Source: a bacterium
Lineage (GTDB): Bacteria > Bacillota > Clostridia > Lachnospirales > Lachnospiraceae
Direction of reading: 5' to 3'
Length of the DNA stretch: 43,243 nt
NCBI GenBank assembly: GCA_022774325.1
Contig: JALFNN010000061.1
Location: 1 to 43,243, forward strand
Shown here: piece by piece, positions 1 through 7,077 of the stretch
Layout: each line of letters opens with the position of its first letter
How positions within the stretch are numbered: the stretch's first letter is position 1
Translations under genes and position numbers: made by a program
The notes under the pieces: model-generated
The model's input: the letters and a program-made list of their open reading frames with translations, nothing else
Database searches by the model: none
Told to the model about the DNA's origin: nothing

Positions 1-123
1 CGCCTGAAATATGCCCGTAACCGGGCAGAAAAGAACCGCGGGGCACGCGGGGATAGCTTATTGATACTTAGCCCTATCGGGTTATTGAGTAAGAAGCCCC
101 TACTTCAAAGCTTTAGGGCTTAA
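1..123 (+). CDS. tnpB: C-terminal tail of a TnpB (OrfB) RNA-guided endonuclease, partial
   Basis: Frame 1 is open from the first base to a TAA at 121-123 and gives 40 residues ending KKPLLQSFRA. The other two forward frames have stops near the start. The end resembles the degenerate tails of Firmicutes TnpB proteins, whose last codons overlap the element's structured right end, as here. No catalytic or zinc-finger residue is in view, so the call rests on context and the RNA-like right end. Whether the full protein is intact cannot be told. Confidence 0.45.
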   Translation, partial: RLKYARNRAEKNRGARGDSLLILSPIGLLSKKPLLQSFRA

Positions 124-141
124 GTAGTGGGAGCATGTCAC
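1..141 (+). mobile_element. Right end of an IS200/IS605-type (TnpB) element, truncated by the window edge
   Basis: The first 141 bases look like the 3' end of a tnpB gene plus the structured right end of an IS200/IS605-family element. CCCCTACTT (97-105) can pair with AAGTAGTGGG (122-131) with one bulge. AAGCCC (94-99) can also pair with GGGCTT (116-121), a pseudoknot-like arrangement. The segment ends in GGGAGCATGTCAC, which I recall from Clostridia TnpB element ends. Directly after it, antiporter coding sequence begins in mid-gene, consistent with an insertion that split that gene. The rest of the element lies outside the window. Confidence 0.6.
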
Positions 142-161
142 TCCGGTGTTAGGAATTGCTA
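60..161 (+). ncRNA. Probable omega (reRNA) guide RNA of the TnpB element
   Basis: In IS200/IS605 elements the omega RNA scaffold is the 3' part of tnpB and the right end, and its guide is the roughly 16-20 nt of flanking DNA. Here the scaffold would end at about 141, with the hairpin 97-105/122-131 and the alternative pairing 94-99/116-121. The guide would be about 142-161, which is antiporter gene sequence. The 5' boundary is a guess; no promoter is expected because such RNAs are usually processed from tnpB mRNA. Confidence 0.45.
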
Positions 162-922
162 TGATTCTTGTTATATTGAATTTGGGTGCACCGTTGGATT
201 ATCATCTGATTCTGGGAGCGGGAATGTTTACGGCTGTTTATATTCTGTCGCGTGCATTAGGAAAATATTTTGGCGCTTATTTCGGGGCGGCCGTTACAAA
301 GTCTCCGCAGACAGTAAAAAAATATCTTGGTTTTATACTGCTCCCACATTCTGGAGTTTCTCTTGTATTTACGGGAATTGCGGTTTCCGTTTTGAGCGGT
401 TCCGCGCCGGAATGTGCGCAGATCATACAGGGAACGATCGCGGCGGCAGCGGTGATCAATGAAATCATTGCAGTGATCATGGCGAAAAAAGGATTTGAAT
501 GGGCTGGGGAACTGAATCAGAGTGGTGCGGACAATGCATTGGAAGAGAAAGCTTCAGCTCCACTTGTTATTACAATCAGTCGGCAATACGGAAGCGGTGG
601 ACGAGATATTGCTATGAAATTGGCGAAAGATCTGGGGATTCCGTTTTATGATAAAGAGATCATCGAAATGGCAGCTCAGACCAGTTCGATTGAGCGTTCA
701 TTTTTTGAAAATTATGAGACGGATAAATCCAATAAAGTGCTGAACGAGCTGGCAAGTAATGTGACGAATCATTACTCATTGGATGACCGGGTGTTTGAAC
801 ATAATGTGAAAACGATACGGAGGATTGCGGAGACGTTGCTTACGCAGTCACATCCGGCTGTGATGGCAACTAATCCTGCGAGGGAGCCGTTGAAGGTCAT
901 GGATACGTCTGGTTTGCCGTAG
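142..922 (+). pseudogene. Cation:proton antiporter fused to a cytidylate-kinase-like domain; 5' and 3' ends missing
   Basis: The open frame continues from the end of the IS element (first usable start GTG 146) to a stop at 922. Residues 1 to about 125 form the last membrane segments of a CPA2/KefB-type cation:proton antiporter (GAPLDYHLILGAGMF, LLPHSGVSLVFTGIAVSVL). Residues about 135-230 begin a cytidylate-kinase-like domain with the P-loop-type stretch ISRQYGSGGRDIA and SLDDRVFE. After IRRIAE (about 832) the expected GPCVIVGRCAD-type continuation is absent, and the frame runs antisense through amt. The gene is therefore cut at its 5' side by the IS element and at its 3' side by a junction. 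I infer it is non-functional. Confidence 0.65.
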
Positions 923-1332
923 CGGATCCATGTTACGATCAGTGCTGCGAGGGTTGCGGCAGTCGCGCAGAATACAGTATGGAAAATGATAAATACGCCG
1001 ATTGGAAGACCGTTGAATAATCCGTCAGCATCGGCAAGTTTGGTCGGATCTAAGAAGCCGGTTGAACCGATGATTCCGTTCCAGTCACTTCCATGCATGA
1101 TTGCAAACCCGAATATAAAGAAGAAAAGACTTCCCAGGACAAAGTCCATCATATTTTTCATCAAAATGTTACCTGTGTTTTTGGCTCTTGTAAAACCGGC
1201 CTCACACATAGCAAAGCCTGCCTGCATGAAATAAACCAATATTGCACCTACAATTGTCCATACTACATTCAGAAGAAGCTCTGTTGCTGCCGTGGCTTCC
1301 ATGCCGCTTTCAATTAATGCTGTTAATCCCAT
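772..1332 (-). pseudogene. amt: Ammonium transporter Amt, N-terminal part only
   Basis: The start is ATG 1332-1330, preceded by AGGAGGTAGTATT. Residues 1 to about 165 match the Amt/MEP/Rh family: the membrane segments with YFMQAGFAMCEAGF, TRAKNTGNILMKNMMDF and FIIFHTVFCATAATL, and the start of SLAGLVAITAGCD. Full-length Amt proteins are about 400 residues or more, with eleven membrane helices. Here homology ends near plus position 820-860, and the frame continues 15-20 unrelated codons to a stop at 772. The truncation coincides with the break in the antiporter gene. It lies downstream of the PII gene on the same strand, the classical amt-glnK pairing. It should not make a working channel. Confidence 0.8.
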
Positions 1333-1368
1333 AATACTACCTCCTCTTTCTGTTATAAAAAAGGATAC

Positions 1369-1380
1369 CTGATGCATCAG
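1369..1380. repeat. 12-bp perfect palindrome between glnK and amt
   Basis: CTGATGCATCAG is a perfect 12-bp palindrome in the 109-base gap between the PII gene and amt. It could be a small regulator site or an intercistronic processing hairpin. There is no further support. Confidence 0.3.
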
Positions 1381-1441
1381 ATGCACAGCTATCCTCATTG
1401 ATAACAAATATGAATTTTTTTATTTATATGTACCATTTTGA

Positions 1442-1780
1442 TTAAAGAGCTGCGGTACCGCGCTCATCAGTACGAATGCGGACAGCATCTTACACTTCAT
1501 ACACAAAGATTTTGCCGTCGCCGTATGCTCCGGTTTGGATTTCCTCAACGATTTTCTGAATCAAAGGTTCTGCAACAGAAGGGTCAACGACTGTTTCAAC
1601 TTTTACTTTCGGGAGAAGATTCACGCTGTATTCAGCTCCGCGATATATCTTTCTGTGCCCTTTTTGATTGCCGTATCCCATGATGTTGCTGATCATAACG
1701 CCGTTTGCGTTGGAAGCGTCAAGAATTGCTTTTAGGTCTTCAAGCTTCTCCGGCTGGATGATGATTTCCAGTTTTTTCAT
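1442..1780 (-). pseudogene. glnK: Nitrogen regulatory protein PII with an in-frame stop at codon 97
   Basis: Starting at ATG 1780-1778, behind a GGAGG-type site, the gene encodes a PII signal protein that binds ATP, ADP and 2-oxoglutarate and gates Amt channels. Residues 37-55 form the T-loop, with Y46 and Y51; residues 84-92 (GAYGDGKIF) are the B-loop. After VYEV (residue 96) comes TAA (plus-strand TTA at 1490-1492). The same frame then continues with DAVRIRTDERGTAAL to a second TAA at 1442-1444. This totals the family's usual 112 residues if the first stop were a sense codon, for example GAA. The lost C-loop holds Arg101 and Arg103, which contact ATP phosphates in PII proteins. Either a nonsense mutation or a base error explains this. 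The shortened 96-residue product spans 1490-1780. Confidence 0.85.
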
Positions 1781-1799
1781 AATAACAGCCTCCTTTTCT

Positions 1800-1846
1800 G
1801 AAAAACAAAAAGGCGCTTTCCGTGTTAGGAAAACGCCCTTGTTTTT
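1800..1846 (-). terminator. Terminator-like hairpin in the glnK-amt leader (possible attenuator)
   Basis: Read on the minus strand, AAGGGCGTTTTCC, a six-base loop and GGAAAGCGCCTT are followed by TTTGTTTTT. It lies between the promoter (1858-1885) and the PII ribosome binding site, so it would stop transcription before the first gene unless relieved. That placement suggests attenuation or antitermination control of ammonium uptake. No ligand or protein binding motif was recognised. An older terminator from the opposite direction is less likely because the next plus-strand gene starts far downstream. Confidence 0.5.
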
Positions 1847-1857
1847 GGATATCCCCT

Positions 1858-1885
1858 ATTATACACAAGGGGAGTGATTTGTCAA
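1858..1885 (-). promoter_or_regulatory. Sigma-70-type promoter of the glnK-amt operon
   Basis: On the minus strand TTGACA (plus 1880-1885) and TATAAT (plus 1858-1863) are separated by 16 bases. Both hexamers match the consensus exactly. The transcript would start near 1851, just ahead of the terminator-like hairpin. Confidence 0.7.
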
Positions 1886-2019
1886 AGGTATTTTTATAAA
1901 AATTTTATAATTTGTAAATCGTGAACAGAAATAAATAAAATGAGAGAAAAAAGTTGTGAAAATCGCAAGTGTAGAATATCCGAGTCAGGAGGAAGAAAAA
2001 GAGCAAAAAATAAAGAAAA

Positions 2020-2060
2020 AAATGACGACTGTTGACGGATAAATTGTCATTTGCTACAAT
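2020..2060 (+). promoter_or_regulatory. Promoter with flanking inverted repeat, upstream of the HTH gene operon
   Basis: TTGACG (2032-2037) and TACAAT (2055-2060) are 17 bases apart. A 7-bp inverted repeat, AAATGAC (2020-2026) and GTCATTT (2046-2052), brackets the -35 box and ends just before the -10. This is a plausible operator for the downstream helix-turn-helix protein, though that is inference. The promoter would drive the four genes to tadA. Confidence 0.55.
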
Positions 2061-2107
2061 AAAAAATAGGGAAAATGGTGCTGAATTAATAAGGAGGAGA
2101 AGATGGC

Positions 2108-3175
2108 ATGATAAGTCTCACATTTGGGGAGCAAGTAAAAATTGTTTTAAGCAGAAAAGGTATGACAATCAAGGAGCTGGCAGAACAGATTGAGGAAAGA
2201 ACTGGGAAAAAGATGTCCAGACAGAATCTGACACAGCGTCTTGGAAGAGATAATTTTCAAGAGCAGGATATGCGCATGATTGCAGACATTCTGGGGTGTT
2301 CGTTCCAACTCAGTATTCTTGCAAGTCAGGAAGCGGCAGAGAGGGCATCTGTAATTGAAGAAGTTCCACCGACAAGTAAAGAACTGGATAAGCTTGCAGC
2401 AAAGAAGGAAAGAAAAGCGGCACGTGCTGAAGCGAAGGAAGCGGAACGAGATATTACAGTGGGCGAGATCGTAGATATGATGGAAGAACCGCAGGAGCAG
2501 GAGGGAGAAAAAGAAGCTGCTCCGGCCACGGAACCTGTGGTAGAGCAAATGATTGATACAACGGTTGACACAGAGACAGAAACTGTAGTAGAGGAAATAT
2601 CTGAACCTGAGGAAAAGACGGCAGGCGAGGAGGAAGCAGCTAAGGAAGCTGAAGTTAAGGAAGAACTGGTTCATGGCGAGCCGGAAGAAGATGCAATCGG
2701 AGAAGAAGTGCTGGAGGAGACAGTGGCAGAAGCACCGACAGAGGAGGAAAGAATATCGGAATCTGTGATGGAAGAAGCTACGGATGTACAGCCGGAAGCA
2801 GAGCCAGAGGAAACCATGAAAGAGGAAACAGCGAAGACTGAGCATAGGGAATCGCGTTTCTCCAGAATAACAAAGATTATTTCTTCGCCAAAGAGAGAAG
2901 AAAAGCGTCACGAAAAAGCAAAAGATTTTCAGCCGATCAAGAAACGTGTGGATGAAGATGAAGATCTTGTAAATGGTGATGTGAATCCGTATACAGGTCA
3001 TGAATATCAATCGAACAGTGTTCGGATGCATCCGAAGCGCATCGGTTATGTTCAGGTTTATGACCGTAAGGAACATAAATGGACAGATATGACGGAATGG
3101 GCATTCCTTGGATTTGAAGAGCGTAAAAAAGCAACGCTTGGCAAGGATTATGAACCGCCAATCTATCTGGATTAA
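2108..3175 (+). CDS. XRE-type helix-turn-helix protein with long acidic tail, function unknown
   Basis: 355 residues. Residues about 8-68 look like a Cro/CI (XRE) helix-turn-helix (VKIVLSRKGMTIKELAEQIE, SRQNLTQRLGRDNF). Residues about 85-260 are very rich in Glu, Lys and Ala with irregular repeats, probably disordered. The last 75 residues are better ordered (NPYTGHEYQSNSVRMHPKRI, then a WAFLGFEERKK stretch) and are probably the conserved functional part. The ATG at 2108 lies 8 bases after AAGGAGGA. An earlier ATG at 2103 opens only ATG GCA TGA and overlaps the true start. It is first in a run with dgt (15-base gap). A regulatory role is guessed from the N-terminal domain only. Confidence 0.75.
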   Translation: MISLTFGEQVKIVLSRKGMTIKELAEQIEERTGKKMSRQNLTQRLGRDNFQEQDMRMIADILGCSFQLSILASQEAAERASVIEEVPPTSKELDKLAAKKERKAARAEAKEAERDITVGEIVDMMEEPQEQEGEKEAAPATEPVVEQMIDTTVDTETETVVEEISEPEEKTAGEEEAAKEAEVKEELVHGEPEEDAIGEEVLEETVAEAPTEEERISESVMEEATDVQPEAEPEETMKEETAKTEHRESRFSRITKIISSPKREEKRHEKAKDFQPIKKRVDEDEDLVNGDVNPYTGHEYQSNSVRMHPKRIGYVQVYDRKEHKWTDMTEWAFLGFEERKKATLGKDYEPPIYLD

Positions 3176-3190
3176 TGACAGAGGGCTGTT

Positions 3191-4615
3191 ATGGAGTGGG
3201 AAAAGCTTTTATCAGCAAAGAGGGACCGGCAGAGTGTACATCGTGCCGGTTCTGTTAAATCTACAGATTTGCGCAGTGAATTTGAGAAGGATTATCATCG
3301 AATCATAGGAAGTGCGTCGTTCAGACGGCTTCAGGACAAAACGCAGGTATTTCCTTTGGATAAAAGTGATTTTATTAGAACGCGTCTGACTCATTCACTG
3401 GAAGTATCATCATTTGCCAAGTCTTTGGGACAGAATATCGGTGAAAATATACTGACGTATGGCCTGGATCCGGGATTTAGTCCGAGAATGAAAGAGGATA
3501 TCTGTAGTATTCTTCAATGTGCAGGCCTGATTCATGATATAGGAAATCCGCCATTCGGGCATTTCGGGGAGCTTGCTATTCGGGAATGGTTTGCAGAGAA
3601 TCTGGGAAAACTGGAATTTTGCGGGCAAAAGGCAGAAGAACTGTTAGAACCGCAGATGCGAGAAGATTTATATCATTTTGAAGGAAATGCGCAGGCACTG
3701 AGGCTTGTGACTAAGCTGCATTATCTCGTGGATGAACGGGGAATGAATCTGACATATGCGCTTTTGGGGAGTATAATCAAATATCCGGTTTCTTCGCTGG
3801 AAATCAGGCCGGAGAGCGGGAATATTAAGGATAAAAAGTTAGGATATTATTATGCAGACCGAGATATTTTCTATGATGTACAGGAAACGACCGGGACCAA
3901 TGGATGTCGGCATCCGCTGACGTTTATTCTTGAGGCTGCTGATGATATTGCATACAAAACGGCCGATATCGAAGATTCATTTATTAAAGGATTTATTTCG
4001 TTCCATAAGCTGAGAGAAGAACTGGAAAATCTTAATACGGAGACAGGAGAAACTGGAGGTCCGTTTGATGCGTTGTATGAACTTGACAAATTCTATATGA
4101 GGGGAAAAGAGCGCGGAGAACGGAAACCAGAGGAGTATGCGGTCAAGAACTGGATTGTTCGTGTACAAGGTTTCATGATTACTTGTGCAACCGATGGGTT
4201 TACATCGAATTATGAAGCGATCATGGATGGAAGATATGAACATGATCTTTTTTATGGGACGTATGGAGAAAAACTGATGGATCTGCTTGGAAGTCTGGCA
4301 TTTCGCGAGGTGTTTACTTCGGCGCAGATTTATAAAATGGAAATGAAAGAGTCGGTTATGCTGAATTTTTTGATGGATAAGTTTTCGGCAGCTGTCATGA
4401 AATTTGATAACCCTTATGAGAAACCGGGAACAATCGATAAAAGGATTATTTCTTTTATATCAGATAATTATAAAAGTGCATATTATTTTCACAGTAAAGG
4501 AAAAAGTGAATCGGAAAAGCTGTATCTCCGTCTCCTGCTTGTGACGGATTATATTTGTGGAATGACGGACAGTTATGCAAAACGTCTGTATCAAGAACTC
4601 ACAGCGATTTTTTAG
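3191..4615 (+). CDS. dgt: Deoxyguanosinetriphosphate triphosphohydrolase (dGTPase), HD superfamily
   Basis: 474 residues. It hydrolyses dGTP (or other dNTPs in some relatives) to the nucleoside and triphosphate, and so tunes dNTP pools in the cytosol. The N-terminal SASFRRLQDKTQVFPL followed by TRLTHSLEVS is typical of the dGTPase family. HD-domain metal ligands are visible as H68, H115-D116 (GLIHDIGNPPFGHFGE) and a later Asp in AADDIAY. The gene starts 15 bases after the HTH gene and has its own weak GGGCTGTT upstream sequence, so co-transcription is likely. There is no sign of damage. The exact nucleotide specificity cannot be told from sequence. Confidence 0.93.
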   Translation: MEWEKLLSAKRDRQSVHRAGSVKSTDLRSEFEKDYHRIIGSASFRRLQDKTQVFPLDKSDFIRTRLTHSLEVSSFAKSLGQNIGENILTYGLDPGFSPRMKEDICSILQCAGLIHDIGNPPFGHFGELAIREWFAENLGKLEFCGQKAEELLEPQMREDLYHFEGNAQALRLVTKLHYLVDERGMNLTYALLGSIIKYPVSSLEIRPESGNIKDKKLGYYYADRDIFYDVQETTGTNGCRHPLTFILEAADDIAYKTADIEDSFIKGFISFHKLREELENLNTETGETGGPFDALYELDKFYMRGKERGERKPEEYAVKNWIVRVQGFMITCATDGFTSNYEAIMDGRYEHDLFYGTYGEKLMDLLGSLAFREVFTSAQIYKMEMKESVMLNFLMDKFSAAVMKFDNPYEKPGTIDKRIISFISDNYKSAYYFHSKGKSESEKLYLRLLLVTDYICGMTDSYAKRLYQELTAIF

Positions 4616-4681
4616 TCATGATTTCGGATTATTCTGAATAAGTTAGAGTAGGTATGTTTTTTGAAGGAGTGCACTCTTGCT

Positions 4682-5677
4682 ATGAAGAAATTTATCCGGT
4701 ATCTGTATGAATATCAAAATGGGAAACGAATCAGAAATGTAGGATTTGTGCGGACAGAAGAATCTGATGATTCGGCAGTGATCCAGATTTACGGACAGGG
4801 ATTTCCGGTGTCGGACGGACAGACACTGGAAATCTTCCTTTTTTATCTGATGGGAAATCAGACAGTGGGAATTTATATGGGCGAAATCCCGGGAACAAGA
4901 TCTGCTTTTGGGTATCGACTTGCGTATTCTGCGGAAGACGCAGGTGGTATTGATTTTTTCAACAAGATTGAAGGAATGATTCTCCGGAAGAAAAGAAACG
5001 AGGAAGAAGAATGGTATGCGGCTGTTTGGAATGAACGACGGGTTGATGTTGAAAATATGATAAGACGGGAGGAAATATTGCGGCGGGAGACGAAAGAGGA
5101 AACGAAGCAGTCGGAGAAAGAAGAATTGCCGGAAGATGTGGAGCTTTCAAAGAAAGAGGACATTCCGGAGAATCCGGAAAGCTCCGGGGAGAAAGTGCCA
5201 GCGGATACGGAGGCTCCGGAGGAAGAAGAACTGACGGAAAATGTGGAACAATCAGAGCCTGTCGAGAAGCTGGAAGATGATAGGGAGTCCTTGACGGAAG
5301 AAGTAACAGAAAAGGAAGAAGGATACAGGGAACAGATTTTCAAAATCAGCAGACAGGACCTCGCCCAGCTTCCACGCAGGGAGTGGCGTCTGGCAAACAA
5401 TCATTTCCTGCTTCACGGATATCACAACTATCATCATCTGGTTTCATTTCGGAAAGATGGGAGATGCTGGCTCGGAGTTCCGGGGATTTATCATCCCAGA
5501 GAGGAATGCGCAGCCGGTGCATTTGGATTTCGGCAGTTTATGAAGCCGGAAAAAGGAGAAATGGAATGGACAGAAGGAGAACGCAGTCAGTCGGAAGATT
5601 TTGGGTATTGGTGTCGTGAAATCAGTAATGTGATAAAAAAAACGAGGAGAGAAGAGGATGAAGAGACAGCTCACTGA
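4682..5677 (+). CDS. Conserved hypothetical protein with acidic linker (Lachnospiraceae-type)
   Basis: 331 residues from ATG 4682; a TTG at 4661 overlaps the AAGGAG site and is rejected. Residues 1 to about 125 form one ordered part (MKKFIRYLYEYQNGKRIRNV, IYGQGFPVSDGQ). Residues about 130-215 are an acidic, Pro/Glu-rich linker. Residues about 225-310 form a second ordered part with LANNHFLLHGYHNYHHL and WLGVPGIYHPREECAAGAFG. I think I recall this C-terminal module as a domain of unknown function common in Lachnospiraceae (perhaps DUF6128; not verified). There is no signal peptide or membrane segment. Its end overlaps tadA by 20 bases, so the two are probably translationally coupled. Confidence 0.75.
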   Translation: MKKFIRYLYEYQNGKRIRNVGFVRTEESDDSAVIQIYGQGFPVSDGQTLEIFLFYLMGNQTVGIYMGEIPGTRSAFGYRLAYSAEDAGGIDFFNKIEGMILRKKRNEEEEWYAAVWNERRVDVENMIRREEILRRETKEETKQSEKEELPEDVELSKKEDIPENPESSGEKVPADTEAPEEEELTENVEQSEPVEKLEDDRESLTEEVTEKEEGYREQIFKISRQDLAQLPRREWRLANNHFLLHGYHNYHHLVSFRKDGRCWLGVPGIYHPREECAAGAFGFRQFMKPEKGEMEWTEGERSQSEDFGYWCREISNVIKKTRREEDEETAH

Positions 5678-6161
5678 GGATGAAAAGTATATGAGGGAAG
5701 CAATCAGGCAGGCAAAAAAGGCATGGAAAATTGAGGAAGTACCAATTGGCTGTGTGATTGTTTATGAAGGAAAGATTATTGGACGTGGATATAACAGGCG
5801 TACCACAGATAAAAATCCGCTTGCACATGCAGAAATTCTTGCCATCAAAAAAGCTAGTAGGAAAATGGGGGACTGGAGATTGGAAGACTGCACCTTATAT
5901 GTGACGTTGGAACCATGTCAGATGTGTGCAGGAGCAATCGTACAGGCACGTATGAAACGAGTCGTGGTTGGATGCATGAATCCGAAAGCAGGATGCGCCG
6001 GGTCGATACTGAATCTTCTTCAGGTTGCAAAGTTCAATCATCAGGTGGAGCTGGAAACCGGCGTACTGGAGGAGGAATGTTCTCTGATGATGAAAGGATT
6101 TTTTAAAGAGCTCCGCGAAAAGCAAAAACGAAAAAAGGAACTGGAAAAAGAAAATCTCTGA
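5658..6161 (+). CDS. tadA: tRNA-specific adenosine deaminase (A34 to inosine)
   Basis: 167 residues. It converts adenosine 34 to inosine in the anticodon of tRNA-Arg(ACG). The zinc deaminase signature is complete: HAE at 57-59 (catalytic Glu59) and PCQMC with Cys87 and Cys90 as further zinc ligands. The N-terminal MREAIRQAKKAWKIEEVPIG and the NPLAHAEILAI region are typical of bacterial TadA. The C-terminal tail is Lys/Glu-rich. The start overlaps the previous gene by 20 bases, with the site GAGGAGAGAAGAGG just upstream. It is last in its operon, followed by a strong hairpin. Confidence 0.95.
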   Translation: MKRQLTEDEKYMREAIRQAKKAWKIEEVPIGCVIVYEGKIIGRGYNRRTTDKNPLAHAEILAIKKASRKMGDWRLEDCTLYVTLEPCQMCAGAIVQARMKRVVVGCMNPKAGCAGSILNLLQVAKFNHQVELETGVLEEECSLMMKGFFKELREKQKRKKELEKENL

Positions 6162-6196
6162 TTGGAAATTGAGGACTCCAATCAGAGATTTTAATG
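6151..6196. terminator. Bidirectional terminator between tadA and the hemerythrin gene
   Basis: AAATCTCTGATTGGA and TCCAATCAGAGATTT form a 15-bp perfect stem around a short loop, with A-rich and T-rich flanks on the two sides. It sits between the convergent ends of tadA and the hemerythrin gene and can serve both. Confidence 0.85.
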
Positions 6197-6206
6197 TCTT
6201 TATTTT

Positions 6207-6629
6207 TTACAGTTTTTCATTGTTGAGAGTCATATTCTTGTACTCTGCAACAGAACGGTCAAATCCTTTGATATGGTTATAAAGCCAGTCAACGACATTC
6301 TTCTGAACCTGCGCAACGAAAGCCTCGGACGGACCTTCCTCTTCCTCGAGCATAGCGTGAAGTTCGGAAACGACCTGACGGAGTTCTTCATGTTTCTGCT
6401 TATGTTCAGCAATTCCCGGGTATCCGATCTCTTCCTGAAGTTTTTCTTCAGCTGAAAAATGGAAATCAGTGTAGTCTGCAAGGTAACCCAGTGTCTGGAT
6501 TGCAGTTACTTTACCGGAGCTCTGCTCACAGCTCTTCAATAAGTCATTAATTTTGTCAATCAGCTCTTTATGCTGAGAGTCGATCATCTCATTACCAGTT
6601 ACTAAAGTTTCATCAAATTCTGCGTACAT
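6207..6629 (-). CDS. Bacteriohemerythrin
   Basis: 140 residues, a stand-alone four-helix-bundle diiron protein that binds O2 reversibly. All seven iron ligands of the family are in place: H20, H57, E61, H76, H80, H119 and D124 (DSQHKELID, HFSAEEK, HKQKH, YNHIKGFD). In an anaerobe it probably stores or scavenges oxygen or senses it; that role is inference. The start ATG 6629 is preceded by GGAGGAGAT. It stands alone on the minus strand, downstream of the SRP RNA gene. Confidence 0.95.
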   Translation of the reverse strand: MYAEFDETLVTGNEMIDSQHKELIDKINDLLKSCEQSSGKVTAIQTLGYLADYTDFHFSAEEKLQEEIGYPGIAEHKQKHEELRQVVSELHAMLEEEEGPSEAFVAQVQKNVVDWLYNHIKGFDRSVAEYKNMTLNNEKL

Positions 6630-6763
6630 CGCAATCTCCTCCTTGATTTACATCGGCATTTCAGAAAAATAATATCTGAAGTCGCTTCATATTATATAGA
6701 ATAAGCGTAGTTGATTATCGGGGGAAAGTCAAGTGATACTAATAAGAAAACGAGATTATTTTT

Positions 6764-7026
6764 CGTGCGCTGTGCGTCGAACAATTTCCCCCCAAACGGT
6801 ACTCCGGCTGTAAACTCAACCCAGGCTACCTTACGGCACCCAGAAGCATCTGCTTAGTGCTGCTTCGTTCCCGACCTGACACGGTTCACAGAGATCCGCC
6901 GCGTAAGACCCAGATATCAACGCCACGAACCGGAGGCAGCTTTGACAAGAAAAGCCCTCGGCACAGCATCACCCCTACTATAGCGGATTGTAGGTACAGG
7001 GTACCGCTAACACCCCGGCTGCACGG
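6764..7026 (-). ncRNA. ffs: Signal recognition particle RNA, large bacterial (Firmicutes) type
   Basis: The minus strand carries the conserved SRP domain IV region, with GTGTCAGGTC and GGGAACGAAGCAGC flanking the hairpin arm, and GCAGATGCTTCTGGGTGCCG after it. The ends can pair (CGTGC near 7024 with GCACG near 6765), closing a long rod of about 263 nt with an Alu-like 5' part, as in Bacillus and Clostridia. The RNA binds Ffh and targets nascent membrane proteins to FtsY and SecYEG. Its boundaries come from the promoter at 7033-7061 and the end pairing. Confidence 0.92.
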
Positions 7027-7032
7027 AATATA

Positions 7033-7061
7033 ATTGTAACTTGTTTTCGCCAAAATGTCAA
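7033..7061 (-). promoter_or_regulatory. Strong promoter of the SRP RNA gene
   Basis: On the minus strand TTGACA (plus 7056-7061) and TACAAT (plus 7033-7038) are separated by 17 bases. The start would be near 7026. The promoter lies only about 17 bases beyond the 3' end of the reductase gene, which is transcribed in the same direction. Confidence 0.8.
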
Positions 7062-7077
7062 CGGCTATGCTTTCATT

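Noticed and set aside
986-1317. Plus-strand frames inside amt
   Set aside because: They are antisense to recognisable Amt membrane segments.
2147-3076. Long antisense open frame (309 codons) opposite the HTH gene
   Set aside because: It is the shadow of the Glu/Lys-rich acidic tail; the product is a low-complexity Phe/Leu/Cys/Arg-rich chain with no ribosome site.
4873-5400. Antisense Ser-rich open frame opposite the acidic-linker protein
   Set aside because: It mirrors GAA/GAG/GAC codons of the acidic linker; no start signal and no sensible protein features.
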